The notes beneath the pieces were generated by a model, which was given only the letters and a program-made list of their open reading frames with translations, was not told the DNA's origin and did not search any database. Shown here in pieces: positions 49,547 to 58,308 of a DNA stretch of 64,000 bases. How positions within the stretch are numbered: the first letter of the stretch is position 1; every line of letters begins with the position of its first letter. The stretch is taken from positions 6,596 to 70,595 of the forward strand of contig JBBTYO010000011.1 in assembly GCA_038061735.1 (NCBI GenBank). Reading direction: 5' to 3'. Position numbers and translations under genes: made by a program. This DNA comes from GWC2-37-13 sp038061735. Its GTDB lineage: Bacteria > Patescibacteriota > Microgenomatia > UBA1406 > GWC2-37-13.

Positions 49547-49774
49547 TTATGCAAATTTCAAAATTAACGCGACCACTAATGCGTAAATAGCAATGGCCTC
49601 GGCGAAAGCTAGGGCCAAAATCATTGTGGTTCTAATAGCTGATTCAGCCTCAGGATTTCGTCCTAGTGCTTCGACCGCCTTACTACCAATCATACCAATT
49701 CCAAGCGCCGGACCAATGGCACCGACGGCAATAGCAATTGCAACTGACAAAAGTTTCATGGCTTCTGTTGACAT
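49547..49774 (-). CDS. atpE: ATP synthase subunit c
   Basis: Rotor ring subunit, 75 aa, two membrane helices. The first helix carries AVGAIGPALGIGMIGSKAVEALGRNPEA; the proton-binding Glu is in FAEAIAIYALVVALIL. The Na+-ligand pattern Q/S/T around the Glu is not present (A and P instead), so proton coupling is likely. A strong Shine-Dalgarno sequence (GGGAGGTGA) lies before the ATG, in line with the high copy number of c. Confidence 0.95.
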   Translation of the reverse strand: MSTEAMKLLSVAIAIAVGAIGPALGIGMIGSKAVEALGRNPEAESAIRTTMILALAFAEAIAIYALVVALILKFA

Positions 49775-49841
49775 AAATTATTCACCTCCCTCAAGGTTAT
49801 AATCTTTATAAATATTATAAGGATTATAATTATTATAACTT

Positions 49842-50579
49842 CTAATGGTGTTCCACGATAGCGTTACTTAAAAATACGGCGGTTAGCATTGAAAACACAA
49901 GCGCCTGGACAAAACCAACAAAAATCTCTAAAGCAATAAAAGGAAAAGAAGCCAAAACGGGAACCAAAAAGGCCACTATCGTCAATAACACTTCTCCGGC
50001 AAAAATATTTCCAAATAAACGAAAGGCAAAAGATAGAACTTTTGAAAACTCTGAAAGTATGTCTAAAATCCCAACAAAAAACATGATTGGATCGGAAAAA
50101 TTAAAAAATTTATGGAGATATTTTTTAACTCCTAAATATTTAATTGAGAAATATTGGATGGAAAAAACAGAAATAATAGCTAAGGCTATCGTTGTGTTTA
50201 AATCAGCCGTATTGGCTCTTAAAAGCGGTACTAATATTTCTTCATGGCCTTCTTTAACTTTGATTAAAAGACTGCCGACTCCTGGCAACAATCCAAACCA
50301 GTTTTCCAAAAGAATATAAAAGAAAAAGGCAAAAAGTATAGGAAAAAATACAGTAGTTTTTTCTCCAAGAACGGAAAAAAACAGATCATAGATACTCTTA
50401 ACGAAAAATTTAATTAAATAATAGAAATTTTCTTTTTTTTTGAGAGTTGATTGGTGTTTGAAATAGAGAGCGATGAAGATTGTTAGTAGGAAGACGATTG
50501 CCGATGCAATCATTGAGTTAGTGATAGAATACCCGAATAGATGAAAAATTATTTCGGCTTTAATGCTGATTTTTGGCAT
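49842..50579 (-). CDS. atpB: ATP synthase subunit a
   Basis: Membrane stator subunit that forms the proton channel; 245 aa with about 5-6 hydrophobic helices. The essential Arg region is in SFAFRLFGNIFAGEVLLTIV, and the last helix contains EIFVGFVQALVFSMLTAVFLSNAI. It lies between the AtpI-like gene and atpE, the usual order. Confidence 0.95.
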   Translation of the reverse strand: MPKISIKAEIIFHLFGYSITNSMIASAIVFLLTIFIALYFKHQSTLKKKENFYYLIKFFVKSIYDLFFSVLGEKTTVFFPILFAFFFYILLENWFGLLPGVGSLLIKVKEGHEEILVPLLRANTADLNTTIALAIISVFSIQYFSIKYLGVKKYLHKFFNFSDPIMFFVGILDILSEFSKVLSFAFRLFGNIFAGEVLLTIVAFLVPVLASFPFIALEIFVGFVQALVFSMLTAVFLSNAIVEHH

Positions 50580-50580
50580 C

Positions 50581-50850
50581 TTATTTAGTCATTTTAAACA
50601 AATTGTAAATACTGCTTATCATTCCAAAAAAAATAAAAAAAACCGTAAAATATGGCTTAGAGTGAAACTTGTTGTCCAAAACTAAACCAACAATCACACC
50701 TATTAATATTGGAGTAACTAAACTATAACCAACATTAATATTTAAATATTGCGAAAAAAAATCTTTCTTAATCTTTGGTTTCTTATTAAATTCTCTAGCC
50801 GTTTTTTTTAAATTTCCTTGTTTATCAATTTCAAAGTAATTATTTATCAT
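50581..50850 (-). CDS. AtpI/AtpZ-like small membrane protein
   Basis: A small protein of up to 89 aa with two hydrophobic helices: YSLVTPILIGVIVGLVLDNKF and YFTVFFIFFGMISSIYNLF. Such proteins precede atpB in many operons and help assembly of the c ring or divalent cation supply. The start is uncertain: the ATG at 50850 overlaps a promoter-like sequence, and no other ATG is near, so a downstream non-ATG start is also possible. Confidence 0.7.
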   Translation of the reverse strand: MINNYFEIDKQGNLKKTAREFNKKPKIKKDFFSQYLNINVGYSLVTPILIGVIVGLVLDNKFHSKPYFTVFFIFFGMISSIYNLFKMTK

Positions 50851-50877
50851 TGTATCAGGCGTGACATAATTCGTCAA
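50849..50877 (-). promoter_or_regulatory. Putative promoter of the ATP synthase operon
   Basis: On the minus strand TTGACG (50872-50877) is 17 bp from TACAAT (50849-50854), a good sigma-70 match at the head of the atp operon. It overlaps the ATG assigned to the AtpI-like gene; one of the two assignments must be adjusted. Confidence 0.45.
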
Positions 50878-50910
50878 TGGTTAATTTCTAATTTTATATT
50901 ATATATTATT

Positions 50911-51006
50911 TGTCATCCCCTTGAAGAAGGGGATCCAGTCTATAATTACATTTTTAAAACAAATAAGGTGATTTTAGTCTAGATTCCCGCCTGCGCGGGA
51001 ATGACA
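50911..51006 (+). mobile_element. Short hairpin-ended element downstream of dnaE
   Basis: A 96-bp copy: TGTCATCCCC, then GGGGATCCAGTCTATAATTA, a short spacer, then TTTTAGTCTAGATTCCCG and GGGAATGACA. It lies between the divergent atp and dnaE ends. Its left part is identical over 20 nt to the left end of the GIY-YIG element. Confidence 0.78.
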
Positions 51007-51029
51007 AAACAATAAGGGATTCTCTTTAT

Positions 51030-51057
51030 AAGGTCCGTCCTTATAAGGACGGACCTT
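51030..51057. repeat. 28-bp perfect palindrome after dnaE
   Basis: AAGGTCCGTCCTT and AAGGACGGACCTT flank a 2-bp AT centre. It starts 2 bp after the dnaE stop codon and may act as a transcription end or be a member of the AAGGAC family also seen at 1448-1489. Confidence 0.7.
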
Positions 51058-51059
51058 AA

Positions 51060-54000
51060 TTAATTTTGATTCACTTTCTCCAAATCAACTGCGTTTTCGA
51101 GGATGATTCCGATTCGGCCTTCGCGCTCGTTGACTTTTCCCTTAAGCATAATAATTTTATTAATGTTTAAGAAAGACTTCAGAATAGTATAACTTCGCGG
51201 AAAAACGACAACTTCAATCGTGCCGCTTTCATCAAATATTTGAAGAATTGCCATTTCTTCATTATTTTTCTTAGTTTTAACAATTTTTTTCCCACTGATA
51301 AGTCCAGCCAAAATTAAAGATTTATTAGCATCCTGTATGGTCACCTCACCAATTTTTTTAGTAGTTTTTTTTTCAATAATGGCTTTAAATTTTGCCATCG
51401 GATTTTTTCCGATTAAAAATCCAATTACTTCCCGCTCCATTGTAAATAAGACATCCTCTTCATATTCAGGAACAGTTTTAAAATTATCAGCTATCTTTTC
51501 TTCGGCCGATGTTGCAAAAAGATCATATTGACCTTTTTCGGATTTTATTTTTGCTCTTTGTACATCGGCTACAATAAGTGGAAAATTAAACATTAGGGTA
51601 GCTTTATTACCAAAATTAGAAAATCCTCCGGATTTAATAAGGCTTTCAACAGTTCTTTTATTAACTCGTCGGAGATCAACTCTGGATAAAAAGTCTTTTA
51701 ACCCGTGAAAAGTTCCTTTTGCCCTTTCTTCCAATATAGAATCAATCGCAGCCGTACCGACATTTTTCAAAGCCGAGAGTCCAAAACGAATTTCCGGTCC
51801 TTCAATTGAAAAACTATAGATTGATTTATTAATATCCGGAGGCAAGACTTTTATTTCCATCCGTCGACATTCCTCAATGGCCTGGGACATTTTAATTTCT
51901 CGCTGTGGGCCAGCTACTCCATGAAGTTCCGCCGTTAAAAGAGCGGTCATGTATTCAACCGGATAATTAGCTTTAATGTAAGCAGTCCAATAAGCAATCA
52001 AACCATAGGAGGCTGAATGGGGTTTATTAAATCCATAAGCAGCAAATTTTTCCATGAAATTCCAAACTTTTTCAATCATGGAGGTTTTGTAGCCATTCTT
52101 TTCACAACCTTTGAAAAATTTGACTTTATCTTTTTTCATTAATTCTTTTTTCTTTTTCCCCATTGCCATTCGAAGATTGTCTGCTTCGCTCATTGTAAAT
52201 CCAGCCAGTTTATTGGCAATTTCCATCACCTGTTCTTGGTAAACCAAGACTCCGTAAGTTTCTTCCAATACCGATTTAAGATCAGGATGAGGATATTTTA
52301 TTTTTTTGGCATTGGTCTTTCCTTCTAAGAAGGCCGGAATAAGATCCATTGGTCCCGGCCGGTAAAGCGCCACCATAGCCGAAATATCTGATAATTTATT
52401 TGGTTTTAATTCTTTAGCCAAATGTTTCATTCCACCGGATTCAAGCTGAAAGACGCCAATAGTATCGCCTCTTGAAATTAATTCGTATGTTTTTTTATCA
52501 TCGACCGGGACATGATGGATATCAATTTTGATTCCGGAATTCTTTTCCACATATTTTAAAGCTTCTTCGATAATTGTTAGGTTTCGAAGTCCCAAAAAAT
52601 CAACTTTGAGAAGACCAACTGCCTTTTGATTTGACACGGCATTTAGATCAATACAGTACATATCATATTGGGTGATAATTTTTCCTTCTTTATTGTCTCT
52701 TTGAAGGGGAACATATTCGGATAAATTTTTATCAGAAATGACGACGCCGGCAGCATGGACGGAAGAGTGGCGCGGTAAACCTTCAAGCCGGCGGGCGACG
52801 TCCAAAATCTTTTTTGTTTCCGGTTCGGTTTGATATGCAAATTTTAATTGAGCTGATTCCTCCAGGGCTTGGGCAATCGTCATATTAAATCCCTGTTTTC
52901 CAAAAGGAATCATCTTTGCCAGTCGATCGCCCGTAGAATAGGACATACCAAGTGCTCTAGCAACATCACGAACAGAAAGCCTGGCTTCCATTTTTCCAAA
53001 GGTAATAATTTGGGCAACTTTATCTTCTCCGTATTTATTTGTGACATATTTCAAGACCTCGTCGCGCCTGATATCCGCAAAATCAATATCAATATCAGGA
53101 GGCGTGGGACGGTCCGGATTTAAAAATCGTTCAAACGGTAAATTGTGATCGATCGGATTAATGTCAGTAATCCCAAGAATATAGGCAACTAATGATCCGG
53201 CGACGGACCCTCTCCCCGGCCCAACGGCTATTCCCTGATTTTTAGCCCAGTTAACGAAATCCTGAACGATTAAAAAATAAGTTGAGTAACCTTTATTGTT
53301 AATGATATTTAATTCATACTGAACTCTTTTATTAACTAAATCCTGAGAATATGAAGCCACTCGTTTTTTTCTGTCCTCAACCAGTTGGTTCAAATACTGT
53401 GCCACAGGTATATTTTTAGGAGTTTCAAATTTAGGTAAAATCCATTTACCATTGGGAATTTCGACATTACATTTTTCGACAATCCTAACCGTATTTTCAA
53501 TAGCTTCGGGCAAATCGATAAAACTACCCTTCATTTCGGCGGTTGACTTAAAATAATAGTCGGGAACATTGATCATCGACATCGGGCGATTTTTTTCAAC
53601 CATGGTTCTTTGAGTTTGGATGCAGAGAAGAACTTCCTGAGCGTAAGCGTCCTCTTTTTCCAAATAATGGACATCGTTGGTAGCAACTAATGGGACGCCA
53701 AACTTTCTTGAAAGTCTAATTAATTCTTTATTAACCCGATCGAGTTCTTCTATTCCGTGATGTCTTTGAATTTCTAAATAAAAATCATCTTTAAAAATAT
53801 CTAAGTATTTTTGTAAAATTATTTCTGCTTGCTTTGTTTGGTTTTCTAAAATTAGTGCTGGGATTTCTCCGTTTAAACAGGCTGATAAAGCAATGATTCC
53901 CTCGTGATATTTTTCCAAAACCTCAAAATCGATACGGGGTTTGTAATAAAATCCTTCAAGAAAGGCATTGGTGACAATTTTCAGAAGATTTTGATAGCCG

Positions 54001-54287
54001 GTTAAATTTTTGGCAAGTAAAACAAGATGATATTGGTCTCGGTCAACGCCGGCTTTTTTATCCAAACGAGAATTTTTTGCTTTATAAGTTTCAACCCCAA
54101 TAATTGGTTTAATCCCCTTTTCTTGAGCTTTGACAAAAAATTTAAAAGCGCCATACAAGGCTCCGTGATCAGTGATCGCGACCGCCGGCATTTTTTCGGC
54201 AATTGCCTTGTCAATAAGATCATCAATCCGGCACATGCCGTCGAGAAGAGAGTAACCGGTGTGGACGTGTAAATGTACAAAAGACAT
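51060..54287 (-). CDS. dnaE: DNA polymerase III subunit alpha
   Basis: Replicative polymerase, 1075 aa. The PHP domain starts SFVHLHVHTGYSLLDGMCRIDDLIDKAI. The palm has PDIDIDFADIRRDEV, with the three catalytic Asp in FDIDIDF-type residues, plus RGSVAGSLVAYILGITDINPI. The fingers and HhH region contain LYRPGPMDLIPAFLEGK. The OB domain is C-terminal, but the tau-binding tail is short, matching a dnaX without tau. A good full-length DnaE. Confidence 0.96.
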   Translation of the reverse strand: MSFVHLHVHTGYSLLDGMCRIDDLIDKAIAEKMPAVAITDHGALYGAFKFFVKAQEKGIKPIIGVETYKAKNSRLDKKAGVDRDQYHLVLLAKNLTGYQNLLKIVTNAFLEGFYYKPRIDFEVLEKYHEGIIALSACLNGEIPALILENQTKQAEIILQKYLDIFKDDFYLEIQRHHGIEELDRVNKELIRLSRKFGVPLVATNDVHYLEKEDAYAQEVLLCIQTQRTMVEKNRPMSMINVPDYYFKSTAEMKGSFIDLPEAIENTVRIVEKCNVEIPNGKWILPKFETPKNIPVAQYLNQLVEDRKKRVASYSQDLVNKRVQYELNIINNKGYSTYFLIVQDFVNWAKNQGIAVGPGRGSVAGSLVAYILGITDINPIDHNLPFERFLNPDRPTPPDIDIDFADIRRDEVLKYVTNKYGEDKVAQIITFGKMEARLSVRDVARALGMSYSTGDRLAKMIPFGKQGFNMTIAQALEESAQLKFAYQTEPETKKILDVARRLEGLPRHSSVHAAGVVISDKNLSEYVPLQRDNKEGKIITQYDMYCIDLNAVSNQKAVGLLKVDFLGLRNLTIIEEALKYVEKNSGIKIDIHHVPVDDKKTYELISRGDTIGVFQLESGGMKHLAKELKPNKLSDISAMVALYRPGPMDLIPAFLEGKTNAKKIKYPHPDLKSVLEETYGVLVYQEQVMEIANKLAGFTMSEADNLRMAMGKKKKELMKKDKVKFFKGCEKNGYKTSMIEKVWNFMEKFAAYGFNKPHSASYGLIAYWTAYIKANYPVEYMTALLTAELHGVAGPQREIKMSQAIEECRRMEIKVLPPDINKSIYSFSIEGPEIRFGLSALKNVGTAAIDSILEERAKGTFHGLKDFLSRVDLRRVNKRTVESLIKSGGFSNFGNKATLMFNFPLIVADVQRAKIKSEKGQYDLFATSAEEKIADNFKTVPEYEEDVLFTMEREVIGFLIGKNPMAKFKAIIEKKTTKKIGEVTIQDANKSLILAGLISGKKIVKTKKNNEEMAILQIFDESGTIEVVVFPRSYTILKSFLNINKIIMLKGKVNEREGRIGIILENAVDLEKVNQN

Positions 54288-54328
54288 AAGGTTATAAACA
54301 GTTAAACGGTTAAAACTTAAAAGTGACT

Positions 54329-54416
54329 TGTCATCCCCGTGAAGACGGGGATCCAGACTATTAATACATTTTAAAATGTGATTTTAGCTTGGATTCCCGC
54401 CTACGCGGGAATGACA
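54329..54416 (+). mobile_element. Short hairpin-ended element between dnaE and gatD
   Basis: An 88-bp copy with TGTCATCCCC/GGGGATCCAGACTA at the left and TTTTAGCTTGGATTCCCG/GGGAATGACA at the right. It lies upstream of the dnaE start and downstream of gatD. Confidence 0.78.
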
Positions 54417-54429
54417 CAATTATTAGATA

Positions 54430-55179
54430 TTATAATTTATTAATTACCCAACTTCTGGCCTTTTCTTCCCACTGATTATCTATCTTTTTTAAGGGTCGAT
54501 TACGCTCGGCCCCTATGTTACGATATTTCCGTTCCAATGCTTTTTCAATTAAATAATCGGCGATCTCGGGATTTTTTGGAAGGATCGGACCGTGTAAATA
54601 AGTGCCGAAACTATTTTTATAAAAAATTCCTTCGGTTTTATCCTCTCCATTATTTCCGTAACCGTAAACAACAGTTGCGAAAGCTAATTTTTTATCAGCT
54701 AAATATGTTCTACCTCCGTGATTCTCAAATCCAACCAACTTAATTTCCGGAAAAAGCTTTGATTCAATGACAATGTTACCAATACAACGGGGAACGTTCA
54801 ATCCAGGACTTTCGGTGTATAAATCAAACACACCTAAACCATCAATCATGGTTCCATCGGCGGTTTTATAATATTTTCCCAAAAACTGATAGGCGCCACA
54901 GACATATAATCCCGGGACTCCGTCGTTAATTGCTTTTTTCAAAAACGACCCTTTATTTTTTAGGTCCAAGTTAACAATTTCTTGTTGTTTATCTTGTGCT
55001 CCGCCCATAAAGAGTATATCCATTGTTAAAATCAAATCCGCTGGTTCGTTGACAGAAATTTTATTCACAATCGATTTAATCCCCATTTTTTCCAAGCGGT
55101 AGCTCAGAGCGATGATGTTTCCTCGGTCGCCGTATGTGTTCATTAGATCAGGATAAAGCCAGCCAATATTTATTGTCAT
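54430..55179 (-). CDS. gatD: GatD-like glutamine amidotransferase (lipid II amidation)
   Basis: Glutaminase subunit that feeds ammonia to MurT for amidation of glutamate in peptidoglycan stem peptides; 249 aa. The N-terminus IGWLYPDLMNTYGDRGNIIALSYRLEKMGI is diagnostic. The nucleophile Cys is in GLYVCGAYQFLG and the catalytic His in SFGTYLHGPILPKNPEIAD. It overlaps MurT by 4 nt, so they form one complex from one message. Confidence 0.92.
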   Translation of the reverse strand: MTINIGWLYPDLMNTYGDRGNIIALSYRLEKMGIKSIVNKISVNEPADLILTMDILFMGGAQDKQQEIVNLDLKNKGSFLKKAINDGVPGLYVCGAYQFLGKYYKTADGTMIDGLGVFDLYTESPGLNVPRCIGNIVIESKLFPEIKLVGFENHGGRTYLADKKLAFATVVYGYGNNGEDKTEGIFYKNSFGTYLHGPILPKNPEIADYLIEKALERKYRNIGAERNRPLKKIDNQWEEKARSWVINKL

Positions 55180-56498
55180 AATAATTTTCTACCTAATAAT
55201 ATTTTCCTCACCTCCAACATGGCCGAATAGGTTGGTAAGATAAATATTCTTTCACCAACTTTTATTTCTTCAACAATTTTTTCGATTGCATCATTTAATT
55301 TTTCATAGACGTTAATAGTATTTTTATAACCTTCGTATTTCAGTCTTAAATTTAGATCATAAACACGATCACCGGAAACATAGACATTATTTGCAACATC
55401 AAAAATTGGTTGGAAATCAACGTCCCAGATCCAGGAAACATCTAGTCCATCGGGAATTCTGTTGTTAAGAATAATCAAAAAATTAGATTTCTTGTTCTTT
55501 GTCATTTCAGAAACTGTTTGAATTGACTGATTAAAACCGGCCGGATTTTTGGAAAGAAGAATAAATATTTTTCGTTTTTTATAAATAAACTCTTCCTGGC
55601 GGCCAAAAGCTGGAGAAAATTCGGAAAGCCATTTGTTCTGGATTCCCGCCTCCGCGGGAATGACATTGAGTGATTCCAGAAGTAATAAAATCGCATTTGT
55701 ATTATATACATTATATAGCCCGCTCATTGGATAGTTAATTTTTATATTTGAAAAATCAGAGACCAATTTTCCAAATCTCTTAAAATCGCACTTCGAGCAA
55801 TAGAAATCACCCAGATGGGCGTAAGAAAGTCGATGATATTTCAACATTGATAAACAGACAGGACAGTAAATTGAATCAACATCGTTGGGAATATCTTTTA
55901 GTTTCATTAATTTTTTTTCAATTCCAAAATACTGAACTTTTTGGGATAATTTGGTACCGATGTAATAAAGTTGCGGATCGTCGCCATTTACAAAAACTTC
56001 CGTTTTGTAGGATAAAGTTTTTAAAGACTCCAGCCACCTCAAAACAATAGTATTAACTTCTCCATAACGATCAAGTTGATCCCGGAATAGATTCAAAATT
56101 AAGACTTTATCGGGGGAAATTTTATTTAAAAGCAGAGGTAGGTTTAATTCATCGCTTTCAAAAATTGCAAAATCAAATTTTAATTTGGAAAAGATAGAGC
56201 TGTTTTTAATAATTGATGATGCTACGCCGTTTAATAAATTAGCCCCCTCGTTATTAGTAAAAACTTTTTTTCCGGATTTTTCCAAAAGAAATTTTAATAG
56301 TGCGGTTGAAGTGGTTTTTCCATTAGTCCCGGCAATAACAATAATTTTTAGATTTTTATTTTCATCAATAACGTTCTCAATAAATTTATAATTAAGAATT
56401 AATGCAATATGCCCCGGCCAAGTAGAACCAGAACCAAGGTTAAAAAGTTGGCTTATTTTTATTATTAGCTTACCTAAAATAATAAGAAATATATTCAT
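55176..56498 (-). CDS. murT: MurT-like Mur ligase (lipid II isoglutaminyl synthase subunit)
   Basis: ATP-dependent amidating ligase, 440 aa. The P-loop is VIAGTNGKTTSTALLKFLL. The four-Cys zinc ribbon typical of MurT is seen in CPVCLSML and FYCSKCDFKRFG. Later KNPAGFNQSIQTVSEM and NRIPDGLDVSWIWDVDF are family blocks. A TGTCAT-family repeat is translated in frame as NVIPAEAGIQNKW between the central and C-terminal domains. Amidation makes the cell wall less sensitive to autolysins. It pairs with GatD. Confidence 0.93.
   Translation of the reverse strand: MNIFLIILGKLIIKISQLFNLGSGSTWPGHIALILNYKFIENVIDENKNLKIIVIAGTNGKTTSTALLKFLLEKSGKKVFTNNEGANLLNGVASSIIKNSSIFSKLKFDFAIFESDELNLPLLLNKISPDKVLILNLFRDQLDRYGEVNTIVLRWLESLKTLSYKTEVFVNGDDPQLYYIGTKLSQKVQYFGIEKKLMKLKDIPNDVDSIYCPVCLSMLKYHRLSYAHLGDFYCSKCDFKRFGKLVSDFSNIKINYPMSGLYNVYNTNAILLLLESLNVIPAEAGIQNKWLSEFSPAFGRQEEFIYKKRKIFILLSKNPAGFNQSIQTVSEMTKNKKSNFLIILNNRIPDGLDVSWIWDVDFQPIFDVANNVYVSGDRVYDLNLRLKYEGYKNTINVYEKLNDAIEKIVEEIKVGERIFILPTYSAMLEVRKILLGRKLL
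55637..55665. repeat. TGTCAT-hairpin repeat end inside murT
   Basis: CTGGATTCCCGCC, a 3-nt loop, then GCGGGAATGACA is one repeat end read on the opposite strand as VIPAEAGIQ within murT. It keeps the frame open, like the copy in the glycosyltransferase gene. Confidence 0.8.
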
Positions 56499-56508
56499 GT
56501 TTTGGTTT

Positions 56509-56603
56509 TGTCATCCCCTTGAAGAAGGGGATCCAGTCGATAATTACATTATAAAACAATTAAAGTAATTTTAGCTTGGATTCCCGCCTTCGCGGGAATG
56601 ACA
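56509..56603 (+). mobile_element. Short hairpin-ended element between murT and htpX
   Basis: A 95-bp copy: TGTCATCCCC, GGGGATCCAGTCGATAATTA at the left, and TTTTAGCTTGGATTCCCG then GGGAATGACA at the right. The inner part keeps TACATTATAAAACAAT, close to that of the 46242 copy. Confidence 0.78.
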
Positions 56604-56608
56604 AGACA

Positions 56609-57514
56609 TTACATACTTTTTAGTATCTTTATACGTTCATCGATCGGTGGATGAGTTGAAAACAAGTTCACAAACCATGAGGAGTTTTTTTTCTTAAATG
56701 GGTTGTCAATAAAAAGGTGGGCGGTGGAAGAAGTGGCTTTATGCAACGGTTGAGAATTATTTTTAAGTTTTTCAAGCGCGCGAGCCAAACCTTCGGGATA
56801 ACGGGTCAATAAAACTCCTGATGCATCAGCCAGATATTCCCGCCTTCTGGAAATTGCCAATTGGATTATCGTAGCAATAATCGGAGTTAAAATTAGAGCG
56901 ACGATAAATAAAACGATAAAAATCGGGTTACGATTACTTCTATTATTATCATCCGACCCTCGACCCCACCACATACTTCTTATAACCCAGTCGGAAATAA
57001 TCGCCAAAGTTCCAACCAGTACCGCCACAATTGAGGCAAGTAAAATATCAAAATTTTTGACGTGGGAGAGTTCATGAGCAATAACGCCTTCCAGTTCTGT
57101 CCGATCCATAATTTGCAGAAGTCCTGTTGTAACACAGACCACGGCGTGTTTTGGATCGCGTCCTGTGGCAAAGGCATTAGGTGACGGATCGTTAATAACG
57201 TACAGTTTAGGCATTGGTAGTCCAGCCGCTAAACTCAAATTTTCCGTGACGGTATAAAAATTAAAGAATTGTTTTTTATTGGCAGGTTGGGCTCTTGTTG
57301 TCATCAGTACTAACTTATCACCGTAGAAGTAACTTCCGACTGATGAGGCTAGAGAAATAAAAAAACCTAAGAAAAAATAGCCCCAAGGAGAATCAAAATA
57401 TTTTCCCAACAAAAAAAAGAACGAAGAAAAAATCAGGATAAAGAAAAACATAATCAGGAATGTCTTGATTTTATTTTCGGAAATTTGAGAATAAACGGTC
57501 ATTTTTTTAGTCAA
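56609..57514 (-). CDS. htpX: Membrane zinc protease HtpX
   Basis: Membrane-bound M48 metalloprotease for quality control of membrane proteins, 301 aa. The zinc motif is in LEGVIAHELSHVKNFDILLAS, and the third ligand in RRREYLADASGVLLT. Two N-terminal helices (FLIMFFFILIFSSFFFLLGKY and GYFFLGFFISLASSVGSYFYG) anchor it. It overlaps lemA by 8 nt, the common lemA-htpX pair. Confidence 0.96.
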   Translation of the reverse strand: MTKKMTVYSQISENKIKTFLIMFFFILIFSSFFFLLGKYFDSPWGYFFLGFFISLASSVGSYFYGDKLVLMTTRAQPANKKQFFNFYTVTENLSLAAGLPMPKLYVINDPSPNAFATGRDPKHAVVCVTTGLLQIMDRTELEGVIAHELSHVKNFDILLASIVAVLVGTLAIISDWVIRSMWWGRGSDDNNRSNRNPIFIVLFIVALILTPIIATIIQLAISRRREYLADASGVLLTRYPEGLARALEKLKNNSQPLHKATSSTAHLFIDNPFKKKNSSWFVNLFSTHPPIDERIKILKSM

Positions 57515-58052
57515 ATTTTACTTTGACACTTTTCTTCGCTTCTTCTTCAGCTTCAAAGAATTCTAAGGCTTTAAATGCAAAAGCATTGGCAATCAGATTA
57601 GAGGGAAACATCTGGACTTTAGTATTAAAGTCAAGAACGTTTGCATTATAAAATTGACGGGAATAAGCGACCTTATCCTCGGTATCTTCCAGTTGTCTTT
57701 GCAAATCTTGGAAATTCGTATTAGCCTTTAAATCAGGATAAGCTTCGGCAACGGCAAATAAAGACTTTAAAGCGCCTGTTAACATATTGTCTGCTTCGGC
57801 TTTTTGCTGAAGGGATTGGGCTCCCATTAAAGCAGTTCGGGCTTTAGTGACTTCGGTGAAAACACTTTTTTCATGCTTTGCATAACCTTTGACTGTCTCA
57901 ACGACGTTAGGAATCAAGTCCGCTCGTCTTTTGAGTTGAACGTCAATGCCGGAAAGAGCTTCCTGAATTCGGGTTTTTAAGACAACAAAACCATTATACT
58001 GAGCAACCAGATAGACTATTAATATCCCAACTAAACCAAGTGCAATAAACAT
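57507..58052 (-). CDS. lemA: LemA family protein
   Basis: Single-span membrane protein of 181 aa of unknown exact role, often linked to HtpX. It has an N-terminal helix (IALGLVGILIVYLVAQYNGFVVL) followed by RIQEALSGIDVQLKRRADLIPNVVETVKGYAKHEKSVFTEVTKARTA, which is the family signature, and VAYSRQFYNANVLDFNTKVQMFPSNLIANAFAFKALEFFEAEEEAKK at the end. It is the leading gene of the pair. Confidence 0.96.
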   Translation of the reverse strand: MFIALGLVGILIVYLVAQYNGFVVLKTRIQEALSGIDVQLKRRADLIPNVVETVKGYAKHEKSVFTEVTKARTALMGAQSLQQKAEADNMLTGALKSLFAVAEAYPDLKANTNFQDLQRQLEDTEDKVAYSRQFYNANVLDFNTKVQMFPSNLIANAFAFKALEFFEAEEEAKKSVKVKFD

Positions 58053-58308
58053 ATTTATTATTAGTAATTAATAATAGAATAAGTATACCATTGATTTATA
58101 TTATTTTTCTGTTATACTTTAACCAAGATTTTAAACCTGCTTGAATTTGACTACAGTTTCAATACTTTAGTACATTTCTTGAAATTTCGACAGTCATGAA
58201 CATCTGATGTTATCTGGACTCGCTCGATTGGATCGCAACATAAATACTTACTGTTTTATGAATGTAGTCTACGAAGAAAAAATTTAGGCGGATTTAAAGG
58301 CTTATTTT
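58053..58308. other. Non-coding spacer downstream of a gene remnant
   Basis: No frame or known RNA is visible. A plus-strand promoter-like pair TTGATT - 16 bp - TATACT lies around 58092-58119, but nothing recognisable follows except gene remnants in the other direction. Two -10-like TATACT/TATAAC sequences also face lemA. Confidence 0.3.

Noticed and set aside
40880..56603. Regularly recurring palindromes taken as a CRISPR array
   Set aside because: Copies are thousands of bases apart, in both orientations, with no spacer series and no cas genes.
35661..56603. IS200/IS605-type or REP-RAYT system
   Set aside because: No Y1 transposase (HUH motif) was seen; the only gene inside a hairpin-ended unit is GIY-YIG.
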